Shown here piece by piece: positions 33,280 through 42,574 of a DNA stretch of 64,000 bases. Source of the stretch: Marinilongibacter aquaticus (GTDB lineage: Bacteria > Bacteroidota > Bacteroidia > Cytophagales > Spirosomataceae); NCBI RefSeq assembly GCF_020149935.1, contig NZ_CP083757.1, positions 3,745,501 through 3,809,500 of the forward strand, written 5' to 3'. Under the pieces are notes generated by a model. It was not told the origin of the DNA and did no database searches. It worked only from the letters and a program-made list of their open reading frames with translations. Numbering within the stretch: position 1 is the first letter of the stretch; the number at the start of each line of letters is the position of its first letter. The position numbers and the translations under genes are program-made.

Positions 33280-36200
33280 ATGAAAAAGATAATTTACGGA
33301 CTTCTATTCGGCTTTTGGCTCGGCATTTCTGGGGCTTTTTCGCAAACGGTTCAGCGTGTCGAGTATTTCATTGATTCTGATCCCGGTTTTGGGCAAGGAA
33401 CAGCTATCAGCTTTTCGGCAGGCACAGAAGTGACCATTCCTTTGCAGATTCCGCTCTTGCCCAATCTGAGTAATGGCTTTCATAAGATTTTTGTTCGGGC
33501 TCAAGATTCAGACGGCGTATGGGGGCAAACCTATATGCAGGTTTTCTACAAATCTGGAGAAATCGCCGGCTTGTCTGCATGCGTAGCTTTGGAGTATTTC
33601 ATTGATCAAGATCCGGGTTACGGTTTGGCTACGGGCATTCCCATTTCTGCTCAATTGAATCAAAGCAAAGCATTGCATATTGCCTTGCCCCAAGCTTTGC
33701 CTTTCGGCTTTCATCGTTTCTTTATCCGAGCCCGCGATGTCGCTGGGCGTTGGTCTGTAGTGTATGCTCAGAATTTTTACAAAACCAATGAATTGCCTCA
33801 GCTTCAAGATGTTGTAAAGTTGGAATATTTTGTAGATCATGATCCTGGCTTTGGTTTGGCCAATGATTTGCCCCTTACAAACGCGACTCAGGTAAGCTTA
33901 AGCGATGTTACTTTCAATTTGGGAAATACTACATTGGGTGGGGGTGAACACCGCTTGTTTGTGCGAGCGATGGATGCTTTGGGAAGATGGAGTATTGTAG
34001 GTAAGGAGACATTTGTAGAGTGCGATTTCGGGGCATTTATATCGGCTGTGCCGAATGCCACTTCATGCGGAGATTCCATTACTTTGAGTGCCAATTTTCA
34101 AGAAAATGGAAATACTCTGAGTTGGAAATGGATGAAGGATGACGAACCTATTTTTGGATCGGACAACAAAAATCCAATAAAGGTGGGAGAGTCGGGACTC
34201 TATAGAATGCGGGTTAGCAGTACGCCTGCTTCGGTCTGCGGTGCAGTGAATTTCAGCAATACGGTACAGGTGAACATCCTGAAAGAGGAGTTTTTAAAGA
34301 TTTCGACACTATCTGATTTGGCTTCATGCGATCAACCGGCCGTCTTGCAGATTGATCCACTTTTGTCCAGTTTTTCCGACGAGTTGGGTTTGAGTTATTC
34401 TTGGTTCAGAAATGGGGTGCCCATTCCAGGGGCATCGTCTTCCAGCTTTGCGGCTCAGCAAGGCGGTATCTATACATTGCGGATTGCCCATGGAGAAGGT
34501 TTGGCAGCATGCGGTTTTCTCGAATCGAACGCGGTACAAGTTGGCGATAAAACTCCTTTTGTTCGGTTGAGTCCTGTAAGTCAATCGCCCAATAAAATTG
34601 TGGTTTGTTCTGGAGCACAAATCGACCTGACTTCCGAAACCAATCTGGAGGGCAATTTAAGCTACCAATGGTTTAAAAATGGTACACCCTTAAATGGGCA
34701 AAATGAAGCTACACTTACTTTAAACAATGCTCCTGGCGTATACAAACTTAAAATTACATCGGGTATTTGCCCTGTTGTGGAATCGCCGAATTACACCCTA
34801 AGCTATGCCAGTGGAGGAGGATCCCCGCTAATCAATTTGGTAGAGGGGGATTTGGCCAGCTGTCCGGGTTCTTTGGCCAAGCTGAGTGTTTCGGCTTGTG
34901 CGGGTGAGGTGCTTTGGAACACCGGATTCTCTGGTGAAATGTTGGATGTCATTCAACAAAACGAATCTTTCACTTATAAGGCCAATTGCGTGGGCACTTG
35001 CATTAGTCCGGCGAGTGGAACAAAAACATTTACGCCTTTGCCTTCGGTCTATCCCGAACCAGAAATTGCTGTGGCCGAAATGCCTTTCGATACGAGTGTG
35101 TATTTGGTCGAGAAGGTTTATGATTTGGACGAAATGGGAGGTTTTATCCCCTCCTTTAAATTTATTCAGTTCGAGGGTGGTGGTTTTTTGAGTTATAATG
35201 CTTTTGGAAATAGCCTCAAAATAGGCGAGAGCACATACCCCATTTCGGTTTCGAAAGGGATAGCTGGGCTGCAGTTGGAAAACGGCAATTTTCTTTTCGC
35301 TGTGGGCACAGCTGCTGGAGTCGGGCATGGTAAAAGTATGGCTTCTTTTGGAGGAAGTGATATATGGGTGTTTTCGACCAACCTTCAAGGCGAAATACTC
35401 TGGGATGCTGCTTTTGGGGGTACCGCCAATGAAAGTTTTTCGGCAATTTTGCCCCTCTCGAATGGCAATTTCTTGATTTGTGGAAACAGCAATTCCGCCG
35501 TGAATGGCAACAAAACCGCAGATCAAAAAGGAGGACAAGATTTTTATGTGATCTGCATCGATGCCGAAGGGAATAAGATTTGGGAAAAATCGTATGGCGG
35601 AGATCAGAACGAGACTTTGTCTACGGCATTTCAAGCAGCGAATGGAAACATTCTGTTGGGAGGGGGCAGTCGTTCGGGTATTGGTTTCGATAAAACAGCC
35701 GCCCCAAAAGGCGAGTGGCTGGTGGTGATAAACCCCGAAAACGGGAATCTGATTACAGAGAAAAGTTTTGGAAAAACGGGAGCTCAAGAGTTCGAAACAA
35801 ATGTAATCGGCTCTATCGCTCAAGTAGGTGTTCGTCAAGAAATTTTCATTGGCAGCCGATTCGAACCGAGGGTAATAAAATTGGCGAATAATTATACCTT
35901 GAGTCAATATTTCGAGGTCAATCCACCATTTACTTATCAAGCGTACAACTACTTTTTATATAAAGAACTGGTGAAAATATTGCCCACTTGGGATGGCAAC
36001 CTTTTGCTTTTTTTTAGAGCGGAAGGCAGGGCAAACAATGGAAACGATTTGGCCGAATTTTCGGTAATCGGCAGCTATGAAACCAATCAGTTTGGTACCT
36101 ACCAGAATGGAAGTTTGAACCTCAATGGTTTCTGTGGAGAAAACGAATTTGTAGATATTCAGACCGACAGATTGGGAGAAACACTGGTCAGCTTTTTGGG

Positions 36201-36828
36201 CTTCGAAAGTGGACCCTTCGGTGTATACGACCCCCCGAATGACGACCGAAATTGCGGCACCTGCTATGCTTCTGGGCGGGTGAATTTCAAATCTTGTGAA
36301 TTGGTGGGTACGCCTTCGTTTTTCATCGGCCAACGCTATTTTGGTGGAGTGTATAAATTGAAACGTATAGACTTCCAAAATCGAAGGTATACCGATTTCT
36401 GTAAACCAAAATACTTTGTGGTGAATGCCAGTATTCCGTACCAAATGGAAACAGATACCTTGCGTAATGTTGAATTTCTATGGAGCGATGGGCAAACTGG
36501 GGCCACCAGAACATACACGGCGAATGAGCACAAGCCCCTTTATGTTTCTTATAAAGTAAAAAATGCTGCGATTTGCGGCTCGCAACTCGGTTCTATCGAC
36601 CTACTTCCTTATGGCGACAAATTGGTTTTACAAGGGCTCAATCAAATCGATTCGTCGAGAAAATTTGCCTACAAACAATTGATTTCTTCGGAAAAAAATG
36701 AAATCAAACGGCTATACCAATCCGAGGGTCAAATTCAATTGGAACCGGGTTTTGAAATAAAAGCTACTGCGGGAAGGTCTTTCCGAGCGGAGATTGCGGG
36801 ATGTGAAAACAATTCACTGCCGGATTGA
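33280..36828 (+). CDS. Large secreted adhesin-like protein with triple repeat and Ig-like domains
   Basis: A 1182-residue exported protein. A signal peptide (about 1-22) is followed by three 77-residue repeats beginning VEYFIDSDPGFG, LEYFIDQDPGYG and LEYFVDHDPGFG and ending in RWS.V-type strands. Cysteine-paired Ig-like domains follow (about 245-580; SYSWFRNGVPIPGAS, LSYQWFKNGTPLNGQ). A region with GGxDxWVF-type repeats comes next (about 640-850; GGSDIWVFSTNLQGEILWD, GGQDFYVICIDAEGNKIWE), typical of surface propellers. The extreme C-terminus, GQIQLEPGFEIKATAGRSFRAEIAGC (split), resembles the '3-coathanger stack' domain of Bacteroidota. No standard T9SS tail is obvious. Confidence 0.83.
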   Translation: MKKIIYGLLFGFWLGISGAFSQTVQRVEYFIDSDPGFGQGTAISFSAGTEVTIPLQIPLLPNLSNGFHKIFVRAQDSDGVWGQTYMQVFYKSGEIAGLSACVALEYFIDQDPGYGLATGIPISAQLNQSKALHIALPQALPFGFHRFFIRARDVAGRWSVVYAQNFYKTNELPQLQDVVKLEYFVDHDPGFGLANDLPLTNATQVSLSDVTFNLGNTTLGGGEHRLFVRAMDALGRWSIVGKETFVECDFGAFISAVPNATSCGDSITLSANFQENGNTLSWKWMKDDEPIFGSDNKNPIKVGESGLYRMRVSSTPASVCGAVNFSNTVQVNILKEEFLKISTLSDLASCDQPAVLQIDPLLSSFSDELGLSYSWFRNGVPIPGASSSSFAAQQGGIYTLRIAHGEGLAACGFLESNAVQVGDKTPFVRLSPVSQSPNKIVVCSGAQIDLTSETNLEGNLSYQWFKNGTPLNGQNEATLTLNNAPGVYKLKITSGICPVVESPNYTLSYASGGGSPLINLVEGDLASCPGSLAKLSVSACAGEVLWNTGFSGEMLDVIQQNESFTYKANCVGTCISPASGTKTFTPLPSVYPEPEIAVAEMPFDTSVYLVEKVYDLDEMGGFIPSFKFIQFEGGGFLSYNAFGNSLKIGESTYPISVSKGIAGLQLENGNFLFAVGTAAGVGHGKSMASFGGSDIWVFSTNLQGEILWDAAFGGTANESFSAILPLSNGNFLICGNSNSAVNGNKTADQKGGQDFYVICIDAEGNKIWEKSYGGDQNETLSTAFQAANGNILLGGGSRSGIGFDKTAAPKGEWLVVINPENGNLITEKSFGKTGAQEFETNVIGSIAQVGVRQEIFIGSRFEPRVIKLANNYTLSQYFEVNPPFTYQAYNYFLYKELVKILPTWDGNLLLFFRAEGRANNGNDLAEFSVIGSYETNQFGTYQNGSLNLNGFCGENEFVDIQTDRLGETLVSFLGFESGPFGVYDPPNDDRNCGTCYASGRVNFKSCELVGTPSFFIGQRYFGGVYKLKRIDFQNRRYTDFCKPKYFVVNASIPYQMETDTLRNVEFLWSDGQTGATRTYTANEHKPLYVSYKVKNAAICGSQLGSIDLLPYGDKLVLQGLNQIDSSRKFAYKQLISSEKNEIKRLYQSEGQIQLEPGFEIKATAGRSFRAEIAGCENNSLPD
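33358..34020 (+). repeat. Three in-frame 231-bp coding repeats
   Basis: The EYF(I/V)DxDPG(F/Y)G motif begins at 33358, 33589 and 33820, an exact 231-base (77-residue) period without insertions. DNA identity between copies is visibly low while the protein pattern is kept, so this is an old domain duplication and not recent slippage. Confidence 0.85.
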
Positions 36829-36873
36829 CAAGATTATGTTCGCAGCATTTCTAAAAATTAAACAATCGACAAA

Positions 36874-38451
36874 ATGAAAATACACCTTACTTTTTTGCTT
36901 GTCATGAATGCTCTTTTTTCAATGGGGCAGAGCATTGTGTTATCGCCAGATACACCGAACAAAGGGATATATGCCGAAAGGGAGTCGGCCTATATTTTCA
37001 ATGCGGTTGATCCGCCTTTGCAATTGGCTGAAGAAGCGGCGGGCACGCGTTTCATGTGGATTCCGGAAAGAAGTGCCCTTCGGGCGGGAACAGTGCTCGA
37101 CAATTCTTGGGATGCAGATTCCATTGGGGCATACAGTTTTGCATTTGGCTTGAATACTGTGGCCTTGGGATTGGCCTCCGGAGCGATCGGTTTGGAAAAC
37201 AAAGTGCGAGGTCGACAGGCTTTTGCAGGTGGGGTATCGAATACCATCACCGGAAATCAATCGATGGCTTTTGGTCTTGGAAATCGAGTTTTCGCGGCAC
37301 AAAGTGTGTCTTTCGGCAACGCCAATAAGATAGAAAGCGGAGCTAATTACTCCTTCTTGGCAGGAAACGACAATATAGTGGCTTCCGAAAAGAGCTTTTT
37401 GATCGGTTTGGAAAACAAAGGCCAAGCAGATTACCAATATCTATTTGGAGAAGGAAACTCAGGCAAAAACCAGCATGCCTTTGGTTTTGGGGTTTCGAAT
37501 GCCGTGAGTGGCCATACTTCACTTTCTGTAGGTTTTTTCAACAACAATGCGGCCGCCAACACTTTCAATTTTGGCGAGGGCAATAAAGCCAATTTCGAAC
37601 GTGCAATGAACGTCGGTTTTGACAATGCTTCGAAGGCTTTCAAAGCCTTGGCCATCGGGACAGGGAATGTACCTCTAGGCGAACTCAGCTTGGCTTTAGG
37701 TACGGCAAATCGCCCTTCGGGTATTCAGTCGACGGATATTGGTACAGGAAACAGCACCCACAGTGATAAGGGAGCGAGTATTGGTCTTGGCCTTGTAAAC
37801 AACAGTTTTGGTGCGGTGGTTACCGGCCTGTACAACGATTCTTTGAGTACCAACCTTTCGGGTGTGGCTTTGAGCAAAGAGGCTTATAAAAGTGCCGATC
37901 CAGTATTTTTGGTGGGCAATGGAAAAGGAGAAAATGAACGGTCGAATGCCCTTTCGGTATTCAAAAATGGTAAAGTGGGACTCGGGACAAACAGCCCAAC
38001 GGAGCTACTTGACGTGAACGGGAATGCCCGTTTCAGAAATATTCCAATTACGCAGGCTAAATATGTGCTTGGTGTTACTTTGAACGGCACCTTGACCTTG
38101 GTTTCGGAGGTTTCTCAACCGGGTTATCTGCCTTCGGATAGCCGATTGAAAACAAATGTGGAAGACATTTCGGATCCCCTCGAAAAAGTAGCCAAAATGA
38201 AAGGGCATTATTTCGAATATAAATCAAATTCGGGTCAAAGACATGTCGGTCTAATTGCCCAAGAAGTAGAGCAAATTGTACCTGAAGTGGTAAAAACGGA
38301 TGAAATTACCGGATTCAAGTCGGTGAATTATCAAGAATTGGTTGGACTTTTGATTGAAGCCGTGAAATCCCAACAAAATACCATAGTTGAAATTTCCGCA
38401 CGTCTGCTTAATTTGGAAGAGGTAGTCTCAGGATTTTCACAGACCAAATAA
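36874..38451 (+). CDS. YadA-head-like fibre protein with C-terminal S74 autoprocessing chaperone
   Basis: A 525-residue exported protein. A signal peptide (about 1-18) precedes about 20 degenerate 13-15-residue repeats of the YadA/Hia head type (about 85-330: GAYSFAFGLNTVALG, SMAFGLGNRVFAAQS, SLALGTANRPSGIQS). The C-terminus is a Peptidase_S74 intramolecular chaperone: the Ser-Lys dyad fits Ser421 and Lys426 in SDSRLKT, followed by HYFEYKSNSGQRHVGLIAQE and a coiled-coil tail. By family analogy the chaperone trimerises the fibre and then cuts itself off. There is no YadA membrane anchor, so attachment must come from elsewhere. A phage origin is unlikely since no phage genes are near. Confidence 0.85.
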   Translation: MKIHLTFLLVMNALFSMGQSIVLSPDTPNKGIYAERESAYIFNAVDPPLQLAEEAAGTRFMWIPERSALRAGTVLDNSWDADSIGAYSFAFGLNTVALGLASGAIGLENKVRGRQAFAGGVSNTITGNQSMAFGLGNRVFAAQSVSFGNANKIESGANYSFLAGNDNIVASEKSFLIGLENKGQADYQYLFGEGNSGKNQHAFGFGVSNAVSGHTSLSVGFFNNNAAANTFNFGEGNKANFERAMNVGFDNASKAFKALAIGTGNVPLGELSLALGTANRPSGIQSTDIGTGNSTHSDKGASIGLGLVNNSFGAVVTGLYNDSLSTNLSGVALSKEAYKSADPVFLVGNGKGENERSNALSVFKNGKVGLGTNSPTELLDVNGNARFRNIPITQAKYVLGVTLNGTLTLVSEVSQPGYLPSDSRLKTNVEDISDPLEKVAKMKGHYFEYKSNSGQRHVGLIAQEVEQIVPEVVKTDEITGFKSVNYQELVGLLIEAVKSQQNTIVEISARLLNLEEVVSGFSQTK

Positions 38452-38470
38452 TAAATACAAACAGTTTTCA

Positions 38471-39388
38471 ATGAAGGAATTGCTTGCCCCAGTGGCTTTG
38501 CTCACTTTTCGTCGTTTGGATGTTTTAAAACAAACGGTGGATGCTTTACAAAAAAATACGCTGGCCAAAGACACAGAGCTTTTTGTTTTCAGCGATTGGG
38601 GACGAAACGAAAGTGAACAAGATGAGGTAAGGCGTGTCCGTGAATATTTAAAGAAACTGGAGGGTTTTGAAACTGTGCACATTATTGAGTCTGGAGAGCA
38701 TCGAGGTTTGGCAAAATCTGTGAAATATGCTGTAGATACGGTGTTCTGCACTCACGACCGGGTGATTGTTGTTGAAGACGATATTTTGTGTTCACCCGAT
38801 TTTCTGGCCTACGCCAACGAAGGATTACACTGCTATGCAGCCAACTCCCAGGTGTTTTCAATTACGGGTCACCGTTATCCTTTTTCAATTCCTGCTTCGT
38901 ATGATCAAGATACCTTTTTAATGCCGCGTTCTTGTGCTTGGGGTTGGGCCACATGGAAAGACCGATGGGCTTTGATCGATTGGGAAAAGGATTATTTCGA
39001 AAGTCTTCAAAAGAATACTTATCTCCGAAACCGTTTTGCCGAACGGAATGGTTACGATTGGCTGCAAGTGGCCCGCATGCGAAAGCAGGGTAAAATGGAT
39101 GTGTGGAGCGATTTCTGGAATTACACGCATTTCAAGCATGGAGCCTTTGCCGTGGCTCCGGTTAAAATGAAGACAAATCATATAGGATACGATCACTATG
39201 CGGTGAATGAAGGAAAGGGCTCTCAGGTGCAGCGGCATGCTCAGTTGGCAAGCCATTCGGTGAAATTCGATCCATTTCCATACCCCGACGAAGAAATTTT
39301 GAAAAATATCAGTGCTTATTTTCGGGGAACGCCTTTGTACAATTTAAAGCGTGAAATCCGTATTTGGACGGGCATTGACATTGCCTAA
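38471..39388 (+). CDS. GT-A-fold glycosyltransferase (GNT-I/GT2-like)
   Basis: A 305-residue cytoplasmic glycosyltransferase. PVALLTFRRLDVLKQTVDAL is the nucleotide-sugar-binding start. VIVVEDDILCSPDFLAYANEGL holds the metal-binding DxD-like VEDD. SCAWGWATWKDRW is a conserved acceptor-side segment seen in Bacteroidota surface-polysaccharide transferases. Sugar and acceptor are unknown. It begins 19 bases after the fibre gene, so it may glycosylate the preceding surface proteins or add to a polysaccharide. Its last 45 bases overlap the convergent membrane-protein gene. Confidence 0.82.
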   Translation: MKELLAPVALLTFRRLDVLKQTVDALQKNTLAKDTELFVFSDWGRNESEQDEVRRVREYLKKLEGFETVHIIESGEHRGLAKSVKYAVDTVFCTHDRVIVVEDDILCSPDFLAYANEGLHCYAANSQVFSITGHRYPFSIPASYDQDTFLMPRSCAWGWATWKDRWALIDWEKDYFESLQKNTYLRNRFAERNGYDWLQVARMRKQGKMDVWSDFWNYTHFKHGAFAVAPVKMKTNHIGYDHYAVNEGKGSQVQRHAQLASHSVKFDPFPYPDEEILKNISAYFRGTPLYNLKREIRIWTGIDIA

Positions 39389-40468
39389 AGCTTCTTTCAT
39401 CAAGAAAAACAGCCAAAGCATTTCGGAAAGAAAAGTGGGGCCGCCGATCCACTCGCGTATGGGGAAATGGAGGCCGCCGTATCCCCAGCCTTCGGCTCGT
39501 GTGAAATGGTAAAGGATTGCGGTAAAGCCAAACCAGCAAAGTGCGGAAATGCTTATGATCTTTAAGGGTTTGGAAAGCTTTTGCCAACCACGTTGCTGAA
39601 CGAATAAAGCAAACAATGCAAAAGTGGTGATGAAATACTGATGATTGCCCACTTTATAAAAACTGAAAATACCGAGCATGATAATGCAGGCCGAAAGGGC
39701 AGTATGGCGTATTTTTTTTAGGACAATGAAAAGCAACAGAGCCAAGTACACGAGTAACATGAGCATATTGGCAAATTGATCGAGTGTGTGCATGCCGAGA
39801 AAGGCCAGAGGTTGATGTGTGCCGCGAATAAAGCGAAAAACAGAGAGTAGTCGCGAGTCGCGGGCCATGCCAAACTGAAAGGGAATGAGAAAGGAGTCGC
39901 CCCAACGTAAAAAAGCCCAGAGGTAGAGCAATCCAATTGTAAGGCTGAAAGCCAATAGATTTTTAAAGTTGATTTTACCTTTTCGGATAAAGAACAAAGG
40001 AAAAAGAAAGCCAGCCGAAAACTTGAAAGCACAAGCTAGAGCAAAGAGCATTCCGGAAAACCCATCCTTTTGTTTTTCCAAGGCCCAAAGAGCCAAAATC
40101 AGTAGGCCGGCCAAAAGCGTTTCATTGTTGTTGTAAAGCAAGCCAAAAATGAGGAAGAGCGGATTGATCAAACCGAAGAGGCAAACAGAAAAACGGGGCG
40201 AGGGATTGCACAGCAACCAAAAGGCCAAGAGGTAAACCGACATGAAAACCAGGGCGGGTAACTTGGGGTGTATTTCGGCGATATAGGCAAAAGAGGTGTA
40301 AAATGGCCCATAGGCATTCAATGTATTTTGCCAAGGATCATGGCCTTGGGCAATGTGCTCCCACTGCTCGAGATAAAGGGCGTAATCGTGCGTAGAAGGC
40401 GATAGGCCAACAATGAGCAGCAGGCTTGCTCCGAAAATCAAATATATCCAGTTGAATTTATCCAGCAT
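39344..40468 (-). CDS. Polytopic membrane glycosyltransferase (GT-C / GT87-like)
   Basis: A membrane protein of about 374 residues with around nine to ten hydrophobic helices. An acidic loop sits after the first helix (STHDYALYLEQWEHI). LGLLYNNNETLLAGLLILALWALEKQKD and FKFSAGFLFPLFFIRKG are typical of DUF2029/GT87-type polyprenyl-phosphate-sugar mannosyltransferases. Donor and acceptor are not identifiable. It is convergent with the soluble glycosyltransferase and its 3' end overlaps it by 45 bases, which is unusual in length. The start at 40468 is preferred; in-frame ATGs at 40489 and 40513 add up to 15 residues. Confidence 0.75.
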   Translation of the reverse strand: MLDKFNWIYLIFGASLLLIVGLSPSTHDYALYLEQWEHIAQGHDPWQNTLNAYGPFYTSFAYIAEIHPKLPALVFMSVYLLAFWLLCNPSPRFSVCLFGLINPLFLIFGLLYNNNETLLAGLLILALWALEKQKDGFSGMLFALACAFKFSAGFLFPLFFIRKGKINFKNLLAFSLTIGLLYLWAFLRWGDSFLIPFQFGMARDSRLLSVFRFIRGTHQPLAFLGMHTLDQFANMLMLLVYLALLLFIVLKKIRHTALSACIIMLGIFSFYKVGNHQYFITTFALFALFVQQRGWQKLSKPLKIISISALCWFGFTAILYHFTRAEGWGYGGLHFPIREWIGGPTFLSEMLWLFFLMKEALGNVNARPNTDFTL

Positions 40469-40715
40469 TTTTGTTTCCACAATGGCCATAAGTAAAGGTC
40501 TGTGCAAAGACATCTTGAAAGTACAAAAGCCTGTGGAGTCTTAGGCATTTTTTGCTTTAAATTAAAAGAGAATTGTCAATGTATATTTCCTGCTGATGCT
40601 GTGGTTTTTATGGCTTTTCCATTGAAAAGGACAAAACTGTATTCTCTAAATTCAAGATTTTCCAATTTCAAATAGGAAAAATTGTCTCGTTTCAGAAATT
40701 AACCAATTGCTTTAT

Positions 40716-40723
40716 TACCTTTG
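40716..40723 (+). promoter_or_regulatory. Perfect -7 box overlapping the trkH 5' region
   Basis: TACCTTTG matches TAnnTTTG exactly. It would start transcription near 40730, downstream of a TTG codon at 40721 but upstream of a GTG at 40748. No clear -33 TTG lies 19-21 bases before it. Confidence 0.45.
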
Positions 40724-40747
40724 AATCCTGAGCCATCAAGTAAATTT

Positions 40748-42550
40748 GTGAAATTTAGAGATCACTATGTAGACATTCTCGATCGTCTCACACTGGTTCG
40801 GGAAAAAATGGTCAGAAGGTTAAACTGGGGCATATTTACTACGCTCTTGATCGGTTTTGCCCTTGTAATATATCAGATTGGCTTTCCCAAAGAACAAAGT
40901 GTGCACGATACGGTGGTATTTATACTGGAAGAAATACCCTGGGTACTTTTTCTGCTGTACATTGCCAAATGGTTTTTTCAGAGTTTTGTACGAAAAAAGC
41001 CAAAGGTCTTTGACCGAAACAACTTCTCCGACTTCATCCTTGCCCTCCTTCTTTTTGCATTCGAGACTTTTAGAGCGGATTACCGATTCCTGAGCAGCAT
41101 TTGGTTTTTGTATATTTTGCTTTCGGTAATGTTCGTGATCCGCGTGATGCGGGAAAGTTCGAATTTGAAAAGTAAGCGTTTGACGCCTTCCATTTTGTTT
41201 GTGGTGAGTTTTGTGATGTTGATTTTCGTGGGTACGGCACTCTTGCTTATTCCAGATGCCAGTACGCACAGGCTGAGTGTGGTGGATGCTTTGTTTACGG
41301 CCACTTCTGCGGTTTGTGTCACAGGGCTTACGGTGGTCGATACCTCAACGGCATTCACGCCGATTGGCCAAGATTTGCTCTTGGTTTTGATCCAAATAGG
41401 TGGCTTGGGATTGATGACCTTTACCAACTTTTTCGCGATTTTGTTTCAGGGTGGTATTTCTTTCCGAAACCACTTGATTCTGAGCGATATAATGCAAACA
41501 GACAAGCCGAATTCCTTGTTTTCTACCTTGATGAAAATCTTGGCTTATACGGTGGTGATCGAGATTTTGGGCGTGTTTTTTATACATTATGTGACCAACG
41601 AAGAATTTTTCACCACCTCGGTCGATTCATGGATGTTCTCGACTTTCCATGCCATCTCGGCTTTTTGTAATGCGGGTTTCAGCACTTTGCCCAATGGCCT
41701 TTACAATGTTGATTTCCGCTACAATTACGATTTTCAGATGGTGATTTGCTTTTTGGTGATTTTGGGCGGAATTGGTTTTCCCGTCGTCATCGATTTGTAC
41801 AACACCTTGAAAAGCTCGCTGAAAAACCTTTTGCGGTCGATTTTCTTCGGCGAAAATTTCAATTTTCAGGCCCGTAACTTGAACGTGCATTCGCGTTTGG
41901 TGCTCACCTCGACTTTGGTCTTGCTCACGTTGGGCACCGTGCTCTTTTTCATTACGGAATACCAAAATACATTATTGGATCACCCCACGCTTTACGGGAA
42001 ATTCGTGCAGGCCTTTTTTGGTTCGGTTACGCCCAGAACAGCAGGTTTCAATACCGTGGACATGGGAGCCCTGATGCAGGGCACCATTCTGATTTACCTT
42101 TTGCTTATGTGGATTGGGGCTTCGCCGAGCAGTACCGGTGGCGGGATTAAGACTACGACATTTACTATTGCCATTTCAAATATTGTGTCTTTGGCTCGTG
42201 GGAAAGACCGCGTCGATTTGTTCAGAAGAGAAGTGTCGGATATTTCGATAAAAAGGGCTTTTGCGGTTCTGTTTCTTTCCTTGCTCATCATTGGATTGGC
42301 GGTTTTGTTGATCAGTATTTTTGAGCCCAATCAAGAGTTGACAGCCATTGCCTTTGAATGTTTTTCGGCCTACAGTACCGTGGGACTTTCTTTAAACCTG
42401 ACCCCGGAATTGGGCACGGCCAGCAAGCTTATTTTGGTGGTCACCATGTTTTTGGGGCGTGTCGGGATGTTCACTTTGCTTTTCGGTTTGTTCAAAAAAG
42501 CAGAATGTCGACATTTCCATTATCCGAGAGAAAACGTTTTAATTGTTTAA
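40748..42550 (+). CDS. trkH: TrkH-family potassium transporter subunit
   Basis: A membrane protein of about 600 residues forming the ion-conducting subunit of a Trk/Ktr potassium uptake system. Selectivity-filter-type segments are FTATSAVCVTGLTVVD, ISAFCNAGFSTLPNG, GSVTPRTAGFNTVD and FSAYSTVGLSLNL, the four pore loops of the family. About 100 extra N-terminal residues with three helices precede the pore core. The frame is open back to a TTG at 40721 and beyond, but a -7 box covers that codon, so GTG 40748 is preferred; the first ATG is at 40808. trkA follows after 24 bases. Confidence 0.92.
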   Translation: MKFRDHYVDILDRLTLVREKMVRRLNWGIFTTLLIGFALVIYQIGFPKEQSVHDTVVFILEEIPWVLFLLYIAKWFFQSFVRKKPKVFDRNNFSDFILALLLFAFETFRADYRFLSSIWFLYILLSVMFVIRVMRESSNLKSKRLTPSILFVVSFVMLIFVGTALLLIPDASTHRLSVVDALFTATSAVCVTGLTVVDTSTAFTPIGQDLLLVLIQIGGLGLMTFTNFFAILFQGGISFRNHLILSDIMQTDKPNSLFSTLMKILAYTVVIEILGVFFIHYVTNEEFFTTSVDSWMFSTFHAISAFCNAGFSTLPNGLYNVDFRYNYDFQMVICFLVILGGIGFPVVIDLYNTLKSSLKNLLRSIFFGENFNFQARNLNVHSRLVLTSTLVLLTLGTVLFFITEYQNTLLDHPTLYGKFVQAFFGSVTPRTAGFNTVDMGALMQGTILIYLLLMWIGASPSSTGGGIKTTTFTIAISNIVSLARGKDRVDLFRREVSDISIKRAFAVLFLSLLIIGLAVLLISIFEPNQELTAIAFECFSAYSTVGLSLNLTPELGTASKLILVVTMFLGRVGMFTLLFGLFKKAECRHFHYPRENVLIV

Positions 42551-42574
42551 TTTGAAAACGCATTGCATTAAGAT

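Noticed and set aside
34828-35940. 370-codon reverse frame inside the adhesin gene
   Set aside because: It lies wholly antisense to a gene with signal peptide and clear domain repeats, and its translation has no recognisable pattern.
36874-38451. Possible prophage, suggested by the S74 domain
   Set aside because: No capsid, tail, lysis, integrase or att-like repeats nearby; neighbours are regulators and glycosyltransferases.
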